The notes under the pieces: generated by a model
Databases searched by the model: none
What the model was told of the DNA's origin: nothing
Seen by the model: only the letters and a program-made list of their open reading frames with translations
Source of the DNA: an uncultured Clostridium sp.
GTDB lineage: Bacteria > Bacillota > Clostridia > Clostridiales > Clostridiaceae
Reading direction: 5' to 3'
Assembly (NCBI RefSeq): GCF_947072515.1
Contig: NZ_CAMTIG010000005.1
Location: forward strand, 52,060 to 116,059
Length of the DNA: 64,000 bases
Shown: positions 20,173 through 30,463 of the stretch, piece by piece
Numbering within the stretch: position 1 is the first letter of the stretch
How the letters are laid out: each line of letters begins with the position of its first letter
Program-made: the position numbers and the translations under genes

Positions 20173-21222
20173 TTAAAGAGAATCAATTTCCTTTAATAAT
20201 TCTTCCACTAAATCCTCTTCTTTTACTTTTTTTATTATTTCACCTTTTTTGAATATGATTCCTACACCTTTTCCACCAGCTATTCCAATATCTGCTTCTC
20301 TTGCTTCACCAGGACCATTTACTACGCATCCCATTACAGCCACTTTTATCTTTTTATCTGAATTTTTAAGTCGTCTTTCAACTTCCTCTGCAATTTGAAT
20401 AAGTTTAATCTCTGTTCTTCCACAAGTAGGACATGAAATTAATTGTAATCCACTTTCATAAAGTTCTAAAGATCTTAAAAGTTCTTTTGCCACTTCTATT
20501 TCATCTAATGGATCTGATGTTAACGATACTCTTATTGTATCTCCAATCCCTTCTGCTAAAAGAGTTCCTATTCCGACACTTGATTTTATAGTTCCTTTAA
20601 ATTTAGTACCTGATTCTGTAACTCCTAAGTGAAGTGGATAATCTACCTTTGTGCTCATTAATCTATAAGCTTCTATCATCATTTTTACATTCGATGATTT
20701 TATAGAGATTATTATATCATAAAAATCTAAATCTTCTAATATTTTAACATGTCTTAAGGCACTTTCCACTAGTCCATTTGCTGTAGGTTTTCCATCTCTT
20801 TCTAAAATATCTTTTTCTAGAGACCCTGAGTTTACTCCAATTCTTATAGGTACATTATATTCTTTTGCTTTATTTACTACTTCACGTATTCTCTCTATAC
20901 TTCCTATATTTCCTGGATTTATTCTAAGTTTTGAAATCCCATTTTCTATAACTTTTAATGCTAATCTATAATCAAAATGAATATCTGCAACTATTGGTAC
21001 AGGTGATTTTTTCACTATATCCTTTATAGCTTCAGCAGCTTCCATATCTGGAACTGCACATCTTACCATTTGACATCCTTCTTTTACTAGTGCATTTATT
21101 TGTTTTAATGTTTCTTCTACATTTCTAGTATCTGTATTTGTCATAGATTGAATTACTATTGGATTATCTCCTCCAATTTTTAATTTATCTATTTTTACAA
21201 CCTTTGTTTTTCTTCTTTCCAT
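20173..21222 (-). CDS. ispG: (E)-4-hydroxy-3-methylbut-2-enyl-diphosphate synthase (IspG/GcpE)
   Basis: [4Fe-4S] enzyme of the MEP isoprenoid pathway forming HMBPP. 349 aa with a TIM-barrel N-terminal part (GGDNPIVIQSMTNTDT at the start, VADIHFDYRLAL) and a C-terminal Fe-S domain with ligands in CPTCGRTE (near residue 261) and GCVVNGPGEA (near 296). Clustered with dxr, rseP, cdsA and uppS, so isoprenoid precursor and lipid carrier synthesis are encoded together. Confidence 0.97.
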   Translation of the reverse strand: MERRKTKVVKIDKLKIGGDNPIVIQSMTNTDTRNVEETLKQINALVKEGCQMVRCAVPDMEAAEAIKDIVKKSPVPIVADIHFDYRLALKVIENGISKLRINPGNIGSIERIREVVNKAKEYNVPIRIGVNSGSLEKDILERDGKPTANGLVESALRHVKILEDLDFYDIIISIKSSNVKMMIEAYRLMSTKVDYPLHLGVTESGTKFKGTIKSSVGIGTLLAEGIGDTIRVSLTSDPLDEIEVAKELLRSLELYESGLQLISCPTCGRTEIKLIQIAEEVERRLKNSDKKIKVAVMGCVVNGPGEAREADIGIAGGKGVGIIFKKGEIIKKVKEEDLVEELLKEIDSL

Positions 21223-21232
21223 AATTTACTCC

Positions 21233-22264
21233 TTATAAATTTATTGGAAATAATATATCTTTTAAAGTTACTACAAGCATGAGTCCCATAAGTAAGATAA
21301 AGCCTATAGTATTAATTACATTTTCTACTTTAGTTGGCACTTTTATTCTTGTAATCACTTCAAAAATATACATCAAGCATCTTCCACCATCTAAAGCTGG
21401 AATAGGTAAAAAGTTAATTACTGCTAAATTTATACTTAAAAATGCAGTTAGATTTAAAAGTGGCCATATTCCCATTTTAGCTGCTTCACCAGTCATTTTA
21501 ATTATAGTAACTGGTCCTCCTACATCTTTTGTAAATGATCCCTTACCTGTTGCAAGATTTTTTATTCCAATATATGTTTGTTTTATTACGCTTAAGCTTT
21601 CATTTACCCCATGTTTTAAAGATTGAACTATACCTACATTTTTAACACTTTTAAATGTTACTCCTATTAAATATGATCCTTCTATTTCTTTTGGTTTTAC
21701 CTTTATGTCTAAGTTTTCACCATTTCTATCTATTAGAAGATTTACATCATTTCCATTTGACATTAAAATTTCTGATGTTATATCTGTTGTTGCAATAACT
21801 TTAGATCCATTAATTTTTTCTATAGTATCCCCTTGTCTAATTCCTGCTTCATAAGCTGGACTATTCTTTTCTACGCTATTTATAGTTTGTGTATTATACC
21901 CAAAGTGACTTCCCATTGCCCCAAATATAACTATAGCTAAAATTATATTCATTACTACACCGGCAATCATCACTGCAATCTTTTGAAGAGGGCTTTTACT
22001 ATTTAATGTACCTTCTTCATCTTTCCTCTCATTTCCTTCATTATTATCTTCGTCATATTCACCAGCCATTTGAACATATCCCCCAATCGGAAGTATTCCT
22101 AATGAATATTTTGTATCATTTTTATTTATCGAAAATAATTTAGGTCCCATCCCTATAGAAAACTCAATAACCTTAACACCATTTAATTTTGCTACTATAA
22201 AATGGCCTAGCTCATGTACTATAATTAAGGAACTAAATGCTAATATAGCAAATATTACATACAA
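21233..22264 (-). CDS. rseP: Site-2 zinc metalloprotease RseP/RasP
   Basis: Intramembrane protease that cleaves anti-sigma factors and remnant signal peptides. 343 aa: zinc motif HELGH at residues 17-21 in the first membrane segment, a membrane helix near 95-115, a periplasm-side PDZ domain (about 115-200), and the second active-site motif NFLPIPALDGG near 280. A TTG start is used, with GGAGGA seven bases upstream. Lies between dxr and ispG. Confidence 0.95.
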   Translation of the reverse strand: MYVIFAILAFSSLIIVHELGHFIVAKLNGVKVIEFSIGMGPKLFSINKNDTKYSLGILPIGGYVQMAGEYDEDNNEGNERKDEEGTLNSKSPLQKIAVMIAGVVMNIILAIVIFGAMGSHFGYNTQTINSVEKNSPAYEAGIRQGDTIEKINGSKVIATTDITSEILMSNGNDVNLLIDRNGENLDIKVKPKEIEGSYLIGVTFKSVKNVGIVQSLKHGVNESLSVIKQTYIGIKNLATGKGSFTKDVGGPVTIIKMTGEAAKMGIWPLLNLTAFLSINLAVINFLPIPALDGGRCLMYIFEVITRIKVPTKVENVINTIGFILLMGLMLVVTLKDILFPINL

Positions 22265-22276
22265 TATAGTCTCCTC

Positions 22277-23431
22277 CTAAAAATTATTTCTTACATACTC
22301 TTTTACATCTTTATCTAAATTAATAATATTCTCAACTGTTAATTCTTCATCTATTCTATCTTTAAAATTCTCAATGGCTCTCTCTATTATATCACCAATT
22401 TCTAAGAATTTTATTTTTTCATCTAAATATAATGCAACAGCTTCTTCATTTGCTCCATTTAATATAGTTGGCATTAATCCTCCTCTTTTTCCTGCTTTAA
22501 AGGCTAATTTTAAGCATTTAAATGTATTCATATCAGGCTTTTCAAAAGTCAAATTAACCATATTATAAAAGTCTAATCCAGTAGCTATTTCTACTTTTCT
22601 TTCCGGATAATTTAATGCATATTGTATAGGTAGTCTCATATCAGGTGATCCTAATTGAGCTATTATACTATTATCTTTATATTCTATCATTGAATGCACT
22701 ATACTTTGTGGATGTACAACAACTTGAATATCCTCATAATCTACATCAAATAAAAAATGTGCTTCTATAACTTCAAGACCTTTATTCATAAGACTTGCTG
22801 AATCTATAGTTATTTTTTTCCCCATACTCCAATTTGGATGATTTAAAGCATCTTTTAAATTCACCGTTTCTAAAAACTTCTTATCCTTACCTCTAAATGG
22901 GCCTCCTGATGCAGTTAATAGAATTTTTTTAATTTCTTCTTTTTTGTTTCCTTGAAGAGCTTGAAAAATAGCACTATGTTCTGAATCAACTGGTAAAATA
23001 TTAACTCCATTTTCCTTAGCTTCTCGCATTACAATTTCTCCTGCTACAACTAATGTTTCTTTATTAGCAAGAGCTATATCCTTTTTCTTTCTTATAGCTT
23101 CTAATGTTGGTCTTAATCCAATCATTCCCACTACCGATGTTACTACTGTATCTATTTCATCTAATGTTGCTATCTTTATAAGTCCATCTATTCCTGTAGA
23201 TACATCTATATTTAATTTTTTCTTTTCTACATATTCTTTTATCTTTCCCGAACTTTCATTATCCATCATACAAACATATTTAGGATTAAATTCATCTATT
23301 ATCTCTATCATTTTTAAAACAGATGTATTTGCTGTTATTCCTATAATCTGTATATCTTCACTTTTTCTAACTACATCGATAGTTTGAACTCCTATGGATC
23401 CTGTAGCCCCTAGTATTGATATTCTCTTCAT
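22277..23431 (-). CDS. dxr: 1-deoxy-D-xylulose 5-phosphate reductoisomerase
   Basis: NADPH-dependent second step of the MEP pathway. 384 aa with the Rossmann GATGSIG (8-14), the metal/substrate region LPVDSEHSAIFQ, the flexible-loop segment ASGGPFRG and NHPNWSMGKKITIDSA. Next to rseP and ispG; normal length. Confidence 0.97.
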   Translation of the reverse strand: MKRISILGATGSIGVQTIDVVRKSEDIQIIGITANTSVLKMIEIIDEFNPKYVCMMDNESSGKIKEYVEKKKLNIDVSTGIDGLIKIATLDEIDTVVTSVVGMIGLRPTLEAIRKKKDIALANKETLVVAGEIVMREAKENGVNILPVDSEHSAIFQALQGNKKEEIKKILLTASGGPFRGKDKKFLETVNLKDALNHPNWSMGKKITIDSASLMNKGLEVIEAHFLFDVDYEDIQVVVHPQSIVHSMIEYKDNSIIAQLGSPDMRLPIQYALNYPERKVEIATGLDFYNMVNLTFEKPDMNTFKCLKLAFKAGKRGGLMPTILNGANEEAVALYLDEKIKFLEIGDIIERAIENFKDRIDEELTVENIINLDKDVKEYVRNNF

Positions 23432-23449
23432 CTATATTCCTCCATAATT

Positions 23450-24409
23450 TTAGTTTTCCATAATTATATCTATTAGTGTCATGCAAAATATTGGTCCTAT
23501 AAAAATCCCCATAAAACCAAATATCTTAACTCCTATATAAAGTGACAATAGTGATAGCAATGGATGTATATTAAATCTATCACTAACTAATTTTGCCTCT
23601 AAAAATTCTCGAATTATCTGCACAAGAATATAAAGACAAATTAACCCAAAAGAAATTAAATAATTTTTTACAATAATATTGTATATTATTATTGGTATAA
23701 ATACAATTATAGTTCCTACATATGGAAGTATATCTAAGATACCACAAATAAGTCCTAAAAATATGGCATTATCAATTCTTAAAACATTAAAGCCTATTAT
23801 TATTATTAAAGTAGAAATAAAAAGTAACAAAAATTGTATTTTAAGCATATTTTTCAAATTATTCAAAATTCTAATTATTCGCTTATTTATTTTTATCGGC
23901 ATTAAATTATCTAAAGTTTTTTTTATCTTTTCTTTATCACTAAAAATAAAAAATGTACAAATATTCCCTATAAAATAAGCTAAAAATCCTTCTCCTGTCG
24001 ATGTTGCGCCTATTTTTATATAATTGAAATTTAAAATATTTTTCATTTTTTCAATTATATTTATATCTCCTAGTATTAATTCTATATTTTCTTCCATCTC
24101 TAAAAATATCTTCTTCAAATCTACTAAATTATCCGATATAATTTCTTTAAATGTCATATATACAGTACTCCCTAAATACAAAATACTTATAATAATTACA
24201 ACATTAAGCACAAGTATCGTAATAGCTGCACATACACCTCTATAATGAATTTTTTTCTTTAAAAACTCATTTATAGGATTACCTAAAAAATAAATCACTA
24301 AAATCCATATAAAGGGAGTAAAATAATTTCTAATTACTTCTACAAATACTATTATTCCCACAATCCAACATAAAATTTCTAATATTTTATCTTTATTTAA
24401 TTTACTCAA
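23450..24409 (-). CDS. AI-2E family / YtvI-like integral membrane protein
   Basis: About 319 aa from a TTG at 24407-24409. An ATG five codons earlier has the SD GGAGGGG within its own first codons, so I reject it. The protein has roughly seven hydrophobic helices: two near the N-terminus, one at about 60-85, then a soluble stretch to residue 150, then a C-terminal bundle. The GxxDxLPYxG-type motif (GILDILPYVGTI) and ending GPIFCMTLIDIIM are typical of the AI-2E/PerM/YtvI family, some members of which are sporulation proteins. The function here is unknown. It is inserted between cdsA and dxr, which are usually adjacent. Confidence 0.8.
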   Translation of the reverse strand: MSKLNKDKILEILCWIVGIIVFVEVIRNYFTPFIWILVIYFLGNPINEFLKKKIHYRGVCAAITILVLNVVIIISILYLGSTVYMTFKEIISDNLVDLKKIFLEMEENIELILGDINIIEKMKNILNFNYIKIGATSTGEGFLAYFIGNICTFFIFSDKEKIKKTLDNLMPIKINKRIIRILNNLKNMLKIQFLLLFISTLIIIIGFNVLRIDNAIFLGLICGILDILPYVGTIIVFIPIIIYNIIVKNYLISFGLICLYILVQIIREFLEAKLVSDRFNIHPLLSLLSLYIGVKIFGFMGIFIGPIFCMTLIDIIMEN

Positions 24410-24430
24410 AATAAACCCCTCCATATAAGA

Positions 24431-24438
24431 TTTATATG
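24431..24438 (-). promoter_or_regulatory. Candidate SigE -10 element before the YtvI-like gene
   Basis: CATATAAA on the minus strand resembles the mother-cell SigE -10 element, with an ATA about 16 bases upstream. The predicted leader would be very short. The same octamer precedes ylbJ. Confidence 0.3.
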
Positions 24439-24500
24439 CTTACATAAAGAAATTTATATAAATTTTTCGTCAAAACATTTTTACACTATTTTTTCCCATC

Positions 24501-24534
24501 AAAAAAAGCCTTAGAAGAATTTCTTCAAAGACTT
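24501..24534 (-). terminator. Intrinsic terminator after cdsA
   Basis: AGTCTT-T-GAAGAA pairs with TTCTTC-T-AAGGCT (12 pairs, one T-T mismatch, one G-U), then seven T on the minus strand. Confidence 0.8.
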
Positions 24535-24540
24535 TAAATT

Positions 24541-25341
24541 TTATCTTACTATAAATGTTAAATAGTAGAATATTATTAAACCTGAAAATAATATACTATC
24601 AAATCTATCTAGTATTCCACCATGCCCTGGAATTAAATTACTGTAATCCTTAATTCCAACATATCTTTTTACGGAAGATGCTACTAAATCACCAAATTGG
24701 CTAAATATCCCACATAATGCACCTATTATAAAGAAATTATATATTGGCATTATATATATATTAAATCCATAAAATAAAACAACTCCATATAAGCCACAAA
24801 CAATAAATGCTCCTATAGCTCCACCAATTGAACCTTCAATTGTTTTTTTAGGACTTACTTTTGGTGAAAGTTTATGTTTTCCAAAAAGTCTTCCTGAAAA
24901 ATATGCTGCAGTATCTGTTACCCACGAGCCTATAAATACTATCCAAACTAAAAATGCTCCTCCATTTTTAGTACTTATTAAATATATGAAAGAAAACAAA
25001 ATCCCCACATATAAAAATCCTAAAATTGTTACACCTACATCAATGAATGTATATTTTAAATTTACAACTGGTAAAATTAAAAGTATGAATGTAATAAATA
25101 TTAAAGCATACATTGTCATAGTCAAATCATTTTCTGTTAAATAATATATTATAACTAAAAGATACCCTGCTAAAGCAAAAGGATTTAAGTTTTTTTGCCT
25201 TAATGCATTATAAAATTCATGTAACCCTAATAAAGATAATACAATAGTAAATCCTTCTAAATATCTTCCTTGCAAACATAAAAATAATATTATAATAGGT
25301 GCTAAAATAGCTGCTCCTAAATACCTATTATTTGATTTCAC
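24541..25341 (-). CDS. cdsA: Phosphatidate cytidylyltransferase (CDP-diglyceride synthase)
   Basis: Makes CDP-diacylglycerol for phospholipids. 266 aa, multi-pass membrane protein with about eight hydrophobic helices and the C-terminal family signature SVKR...[12 protein letters not shown]...DRFDS; the upstream [13 protein letters not shown] and [10 protein letters not shown] motifs also fit. Start is GTG after GAGGTGATTTTTTA. Directly downstream of uppS. Confidence 0.96.
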   Translation of the reverse strand: MKSNNRYLGAAILAPIIILFLCLQGRYLEGFTIVLSLLGLHEFYNALRQKNLNPFALAGYLLVIIYYLTENDLTMTMYALIFITFILLILPVVNLKYTFIDVGVTILGFLYVGILFSFIYLISTKNGGAFLVWIVFIGSWVTDTAAYFSGRLFGKHKLSPKVSPKKTIEGSIGGAIGAFIVCGLYGVVLFYGFNIYIMPIYNFFIIGALCGIFSQFGDLVASSVKRYVGIKDYSNLIPGHGGILDRFDSILFSGLIIFYYLTFIVR

Positions 25342-25357
25342 TAAAAAATCACCTCTC

Positions 25358-26125
25358 TTATTTTTTTATTCCCCCAAATCTTCTATCACGCTGTTGAAAA
25401 TCATATATAGCTTGATGAAGATCTTTCTCCTTAAAATCTGGCCAACATATATCTGAATACCAAAATTCTGAATATGCACATTGCCAAAGTAAAAAGTTGC
25501 TTAATCTTTGTTCTCCAGAAGGTCTTATTATAATATCTGGATCTGGAATATCTTTTGTATATAAATAATTTTCAAACATTTCTTCATTAATATCTGAAAT
25601 ATCTATATTCCCTTCTTTTATTTCAAGAGCTAATTTTTTTATTCCTCTAATTATTTCATTTCTACCACCATAATTTAAAGCAATATTCATAGTTATTCCA
25701 CTGTTATCTTTAGTTTTTTCTTTAGCTTTTTTAATTTCTTCTCTACATTCTTTAGGTAACATACTCATATCACCTAATACATTTATTTTAACCCCTTTTT
25801 TATGTAGTTCATTTATTTCTTGTCTTAAATACTGAACTAAAAGCTTCATTAATGCTCCAACCTCATCTTTAGGGCGTTTCCAATTTTCTGTTGAAAAAGC
25901 ATAAAGCGTCATATATTTTATACCAATTCTATCTGCTTCTTTTAAAACTCTTCTTATAGTTTCTACACCTGCTTTATGTCCCATGGTTCTAGGCAATTTT
26001 CTTTTTTTAGCCCAGCGGCCATTCCCATCCATTATAATAGCAATATGCTTTGGTATATTATCCATATCTAAGCTTATATCTTCTTCAGTTCCACTTATTT
26101 TTTCACCTTTAAAAAATCTAATCAT
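25358..26125 (-). CDS. uppS: Isoprenyl (undecaprenyl) diphosphate synthase
   Basis: Cis-prenyltransferase making the C55 lipid carrier for cell wall synthesis. 255 aa from the ATG at 26123-26125, seven bases after GGGGAGG; an ATG six codons upstream would put that SD inside the gene. Catalytic motif [14 protein letters not shown], the [13 protein letters not shown] segment, and C-terminal [20 protein letters not shown] are all present. Confidence 0.97.
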   Translation of the reverse strand: MIRFFKGEKISGTEEDISLDMDNIPKHIAIIMDGNGRWAKKRKLPRTMGHKAGVETIRRVLKEADRIGIKYMTLYAFSTENWKRPKDEVGALMKLLVQYLRQEINELHKKGVKINVLGDMSMLPKECREEIKKAKEKTKDNSGITMNIALNYGGRNEIIRGIKKLALEIKEGNIDISDINEEMFENYLYTKDIPDPDIIIRPSGEQRLSNFLLWQCAYSEFWYSDICWPDFKEKDLHQAIYDFQQRDRRFGGIKK

Positions 26126-26151
26126 ACCAAAACCTCCCCACATAATTATAT

Positions 26152-26178
26152 AAAAAACCTGCTAAAAGCAGGTTTTTT
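26152..26178 (-). terminator. Intrinsic terminator after frr
   Basis: AACCTGCT pairs with AGCAGGTT over a three-base loop, with A6 and T6 flanks that extend the stem. Located between frr and uppS. Confidence 0.8.
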
Positions 26179-26181
26179 AAA

Positions 26182-26739
26182 TTAAATTGACATAATTTCT
26201 TTTTCTTTTGCTTCTATTAATGCATCTATTTCTTTTACAAACTTATCAGTAACTTTTTGAATATCGCCTTCGCTTTTTTTCACTTCATCATCTGTAAGTT
26301 CACCATCTTTTTTTAGAGCCTTTATCTTATCATTAGCATCTCTTCTTATAGATCTTAATGCTACTTTAGACTCTTCTCCTACTTTTTTAACATTTTTAAC
26401 AAGACTTTTTCTTGTTTCTTCTGTTAATTCTGGAATTATAAGTCTTATTAAACTTCCATCATTTGAAGGATTTAATCCTAAATCTGATGTTAATATAGCT
26501 TTTTCAATATCTTTTAATAAACTTGGTTCCCAAGGTGATATTTGTAATACTCTTGGTTCTGGTGCCGAGACGTTTGCAACTTGTGATACAGGACACATGC
26601 TTCCATAATACTCTACTTGAACTCTATCAAGCATAGTTGGGTTAGCTCTTCCTGCTTTCATAGTTGTTAAATCAGTCTTTAAAACAGTAATTGTTTTATT
26701 CATTTTTTCTTCAGCACTCTTTAAAATACTTTTAACCAT
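26182..26739 (-). CDS. frr: Ribosome recycling factor
   Basis: Splits post-termination ribosomes with EF-G. 185 aa, almost entirely helical, with KAGRANPTMLDRVQVEYYG and the SLIRLIIPELTEETRK motif; ends KEKEIMSI. Close behind pyrH, in the conserved rpsB-tsf-pyrH-frr order. Confidence 0.97.
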   Translation of the reverse strand: MVKSILKSAEEKMNKTITVLKTDLTTMKAGRANPTMLDRVQVEYYGSMCPVSQVANVSAPEPRVLQISPWEPSLLKDIEKAILTSDLGLNPSNDGSLIRLIIPELTEETRKSLVKNVKKVGEESKVALRSIRRDANDKIKALKKDGELTDDEVKKSEGDIQKVTDKFVKEIDALIEAKEKEIMSI

Positions 26740-26750
26740 ATATATCCTCC

Positions 26751-27497
<747 letters not shown>

Positions 27498-27542
27498 TTA
27501 CTTTAAGTTACTCATTTAACATGCTAATACTTGCCTTTATCT

Positions 27543-27571
27543 TAAAAAAAGAGAACACAAAGTGTTCTCTC
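27543..27571 (-). terminator. Intrinsic terminator after tsf
   Basis: GAGAACAC pairs with GTGTTCTC over an AAA loop (8 perfect pairs) followed by seven T on the minus strand. Confidence 0.85.
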
Positions 27572-27583
27572 TATGTGGTAGAA

Positions 27584-28492
27584 TTATTTACCCATTTGCT
27601 TAGCAACTTCTGCTGCGAAATCTTCTTCTACCTTTTCGATTCCTTCTCCTCTTTCGAATCTAGCAAATTTGCTTATTGTCATTGGAGAACCTACTTCTTT
27701 TGATTTTTCTTCTAATAATTTAGTTATTGTTTTATCTCCGTCTTTAACCCAAACTTGGTCTATTAGACAAACTTCTTTATAGTACTTTTGAATTCTTCCT
27801 GTAACCATTTTTTCAACGATTTTTTCTGGTTTTCCTTCATTTAAAGCTTGAACTCTATAAATTTCTTTTTCTTTTTCTAAAGCTTCAGTATCAACTGCAT
27901 CTCTATTTAAGAATAATGGGTTAGCAGCTGCAACTTGCATACAAACTTCTCTAGCAACTTCAGCAATAACTGGGCTTTCAGTTTCACAAGCAATTTCAAC
28001 TAAAACTCCAATTCTTCCACCACCGTGAATGTAGCTTTGAACAGCTCCATTTTCGATAACCATTTTTTCAAATCTTCTAACTGTCATGTGTTCACCTAAC
28101 TTAGCAACTAAAGCTGTAAGTTTTTCTGAAACAGTCTTGTCATCCATTTTTTCATTTAATAATTCTTCAACTGATGATACGTTTGAATTAGCAACTAATT
28201 CAGCTAATTCAGTAGCAAATGCTACGAACTCTTCGTTAGCAGCAACGAAATCAGTTTCACAGTTTACTTCTACCATAGAAGCTTTTTTATTATCCTCTGA
28301 TACGAAAGTCTTAACTATACCTTCAGCAGCAACTCTTCCTGCTTTTTTAGCTGCAGCAGCTAATCCTTTTTCTCTTAAAACTTCAGCAGCTTTTTCTAAA
28401 TCTCCATCAGTTTCTGTTAAAGCTTTTTTACAGTCCATCATTCCTGCACCAGTTTTTTCTCTTAATTCTTTAACTAACTTTGCTGTAATCAT
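27584..28492 (-). CDS. tsf: Elongation factor Ts
   Basis: Nucleotide exchange factor for EF-Tu. 302 aa with the N-terminal UBA-like domain and signature [16 protein letters not shown] (residues 10-25), the EF-Tu-contacting [10 protein letters not shown], and a second signature around [13 protein letters not shown]. Directly downstream of rpsB. Confidence 0.98.
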   Translation of the reverse strand: MITAKLVKELREKTGAGMMDCKKALTETDGDLEKAAEVLREKGLAAAAKKAGRVAAEGIVKTFVSEDNKKASMVEVNCETDFVAANEEFVAFATELAELVANSNVSSVEELLNEKMDDKTVSEKLTALVAKLGEHMTVRRFEKMVIENGAVQSYIHGGGRIGVLVEIACETESPVIAEVAREVCMQVAAANPLFLNRDAVDTEALEKEKEIYRVQALNEGKPEKIVEKMVTGRIQKYYKEVCLIDQVWVKDGDKTITKLLEEKSKEVGSPMTISKFARFERGEGIEKVEEDFAAEVAKQMGK

Positions 28493-28529
28493 TATTTAAA
28501 TTCCTCCTTAATATATACGCTTTTTATAT

Positions 28530-28564
28530 CCTTTTAGGTTAAAAGGTAAATGAATAAATTCACC
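28530..28564 (-). promoter_or_regulatory. Two competing hairpins between rpsB and tsf
   Basis: CCTTTT/AAAAGG (28530-28535 with 28541-28546) and GGTAAAT/ATTCACC (28545-28551 with 28558-28564, one G-U) share the GG at 28545-28546, so both cannot form fully at once. No T-run follows; a processing or coupling role is possible. Confidence 0.35.
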
Positions 28565-28582
28565 TACCTCTTATATCCAAAA

Positions 28583-29284
28583 CTATTCTTCTATTTGTTC
28601 AACTTGTCTTCCTTCAATGATAGCATCTGCCATTTTAGCAGCTATTAATTTAACAGCTCTTATAGCATCGTCATTTCCTGGAATTACGTAATCAACTTCT
28701 TCTGGATCACAGTTAGTATCTACGATAGCTACTACTGGAATTCCTAAGATTTTAGCTTCTGAAATAGCATTTTTTTCTTTTCTTGGATCAACTACGAACA
28801 TAGCTCCGATGTTTGTAGAATCAAGGTTTTTAATACCACCTAAGTTTTTAACTAACTTTTCCATTTCTCCTTTAAGTTTTATAACTTCTTTCTTAGGAAG
28901 AACATCGAAAGTTCCGTCTTCTTGCATTTTTTCTAGTGCTTCTAATCTATTAATTCTAGTTCTAATAGTTTTGAAGTTTGTTAACATACCACCTAACCAT
29001 CTGTTATTTACAAAGTGCATGTTTGATCTGATTGCTTCTTCTTGGATAGCTTCTTGAGCTTGTTTCTTAGTTCCAACGAAAAGAATGTCTTTTCCTGTTT
29101 CAGAAACTTCTCTTAAGAAGTTGTATGCTTCCTCTGCTTTTTTAACAGTTTTTTGTAGGTCTATGATATAGATCCCGTTTCTTTCTGTGAAGATATAAGG
29201 AGCCATTTTAGGGTTCCATCTTCTAGTTTGGTGTCCAAAGTGTACACCTGCTTCTAATAATTGTTTCATTGATATAACTGACAT
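28583..29284 (-). CDS. rpsB: Small ribosomal subunit protein uS2
   Basis: 30S protein, 233 aa, with [22 protein letters not shown] at its start (the highly conserved VHFGHQ core), YIIDLQKT, and [19 protein letters not shown] six bases before the ATG; a consensus promoter and foldable leader lie upstream. Heads the rpsB-tsf-pyrH-frr cluster. Confidence 0.98.
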   Translation of the reverse strand: MSVISMKQLLEAGVHFGHQTRRWNPKMAPYIFTERNGIYIIDLQKTVKKAEEAYNFLREVSETGKDILFVGTKKQAQEAIQEEAIRSNMHFVNNRWLGGMLTNFKTIRTRINRLEALEKMQEDGTFDVLPKKEVIKLKGEMEKLVKNLGGIKNLDSTNIGAMFVVDPRKEKNAISEAKILGIPVVAIVDTNCDPEEVDYVIPGNDDAIRAVKLIAAKMADAIIEGRQVEQIEE

Positions 29285-29325
29285 TTTGTTACCTCCTGGT
29301 TTTTTCCTCCACTATCTTTTTTCTC

Positions 29326-29359
29326 ATAAGAAACCTTTAATTTAAAAGGACCATCTTAT
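29326..29359 (-). promoter_or_regulatory. Structured rpsB leader hairpin
   Basis: In the transcript ATAAGA pairs with TCTTAT, then an asymmetric internal loop (TGGT opposite TT), then CCTTT pairs with AAAGG. It sits between promoter and SD and may be an S2 autoregulatory site. Confidence 0.4.
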
Positions 29360-29394
29360 AAATTAGATAATGTGTGTATTTTATTACCTTAGTT

Positions 29395-29423
29395 AGTATA
29401 CCATAAGCTAATAATACTATCAA
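29395..29423 (-). promoter_or_regulatory. SigA-type promoter of rpsB-tsf
   Basis: TTGATA and TATACT separated by 17 bases on the minus strand; predicted start near 29388, leader about 105 bases. Confidence 0.8.
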
Positions 29424-29492
29424 CAAAAACTTTGTTTAATTTTCATTATTTTTGTTTCTTCTATTAAAAATACTTTTTTCGATTTATTCTCT

Positions 29493-29522
29493 ATAAAAAA
29501 AACAGCTTTTCAGCTGTTTTTT
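29493..29522 (-). terminator. Intrinsic terminator after codY
   Basis: AACAGCT pairs with AGCTGTT over four bases with A/T-run flanks; it begins at the codY stop codon and ends in a run of eight T. Confidence 0.85.
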
Positions 29523-30297
29523 ACTTTATTTTTTTTAATTCATCTAATAATTTATCATTTAAGACTCTTATATGAGTTCCCTTCATCCCTAATGATCTAG
29601 ACTCTATAACTCCAGCACTTTCAAACTTCCTTAAAGCATTTACTATAACACTTCTTGTAATTCCTACTTTGTCTGCAATTTTCGAAGCAACTAAAAGTCC
29701 TTCATTTCCATCTAATTCATTAAAGATATGTTCAACAGCCTCTAATTCTGAATAAGAAAGTGTTCCTATAGCTAATTGAACCACAGCTTTCTTTCTTGTT
29801 TCTTCAGCTAATTCTTCTTGTTTAGCTCTAAGCATTTCCATTCCAACTATTGTTGCACTATATTCACATAGTACTAAATCTTCATCTGTAAATTCTTTTC
29901 CGAATCTTGCTAAAAGAAGTGTTCCTAGTCTTTCTCTATTTCCTATAATAGGAACTATAGTTGAAAGCTTGTCTTTCACAATACATTCTTTTTCGCCTTC
30001 AAATACACAATCTCCTTTATTAAGAAGATTAGCTAGTGTTTCATTAACATTTAGTAATTTATCATTATAATCGGTTGGAAACCTTCTTTCATCTGTTACC
30101 TTTTTCTTCATAATGTCACATTCAAATTTTTCTGAAAAGCTATATCCTATAACTTTTCCTCTTCTACTTGCAATATAAACATTACATTCTAATACATTAC
30201 TAAGTAATTTACATATATCTCCAAAGGCAACTGCTTCTGTTCCTGTCTTTTGTAAAATTTTGTTTAGTTTTCTCGTTTTATCAAGTAATGATGTCAT
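29521..30297 (-). CDS. codY: GTP-sensing global transcriptional regulator CodY
   Basis: Nutrient-responsive regulator that senses branched-chain amino acids and GTP. 258 aa: N-terminal GAF-type ligand domain (about 1-155, with [14 protein letters not shown]) and C-terminal winged helix with [20 protein letters not shown] and [12 protein letters not shown] take the ATG at 30295-30297; a TTG one codon earlier is less well spaced from GGAGG. It has its own promoter and terminator, and a CodY-box-like site lies in its leader. Confidence 0.96.
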   Translation of the reverse strand: MTSLLDKTRKLNKILQKTGTEAVAFGDICKLLSNVLECNVYIASRRGKVIGYSFSEKFECDIMKKKVTDERRFPTDYNDKLLNVNETLANLLNKGDCVFEGEKECIVKDKLSTIVPIIGNRERLGTLLLARFGKEFTDEDLVLCEYSATIVGMEMLRAKQEELAEETRKKAVVQLAIGTLSYSELEAVEHIFNELDGNEGLLVASKIADKVGITRSVIVNALRKFESAGVIESRSLGMKGTHIRVLNDKLLDELKKIK

Positions 30298-30333
30298 CAA
30301 TACTTCCTCCTCGATGATTATGTTATCTTAGTG

Positions 30334-30348
30334 AGTTGTTTGAAAATT
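30334..30348 (-). promoter_or_regulatory. CodY-box-like sequence in the codY leader
   Basis: AATTTTCAAACAACT matches the CodY consensus AATTTTCWGAAAATT at 12 of 15 positions and lies downstream of the codY promoter, where a bound protein would block elongation. Confidence 0.4.
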
Positions 30349-30384
30349 CACAATATTCTCATTCTTCATCCTAATATGAATAAA

Positions 30385-30413
30385 AGTATATCATAGTCAA
30401 TAACCATTTTCAA
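30385..30413 (-). promoter_or_regulatory. SigA-type promoter of codY
   Basis: TTGAAA and TATACT with a 17-base spacer on the minus strand, within the topA-codY gap. Confidence 0.75.
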
Positions 30414-30463
30414 CAGGTTTACCTCGATTTTCGACAAAGAAGTATCGTTATTTTACATCATTT

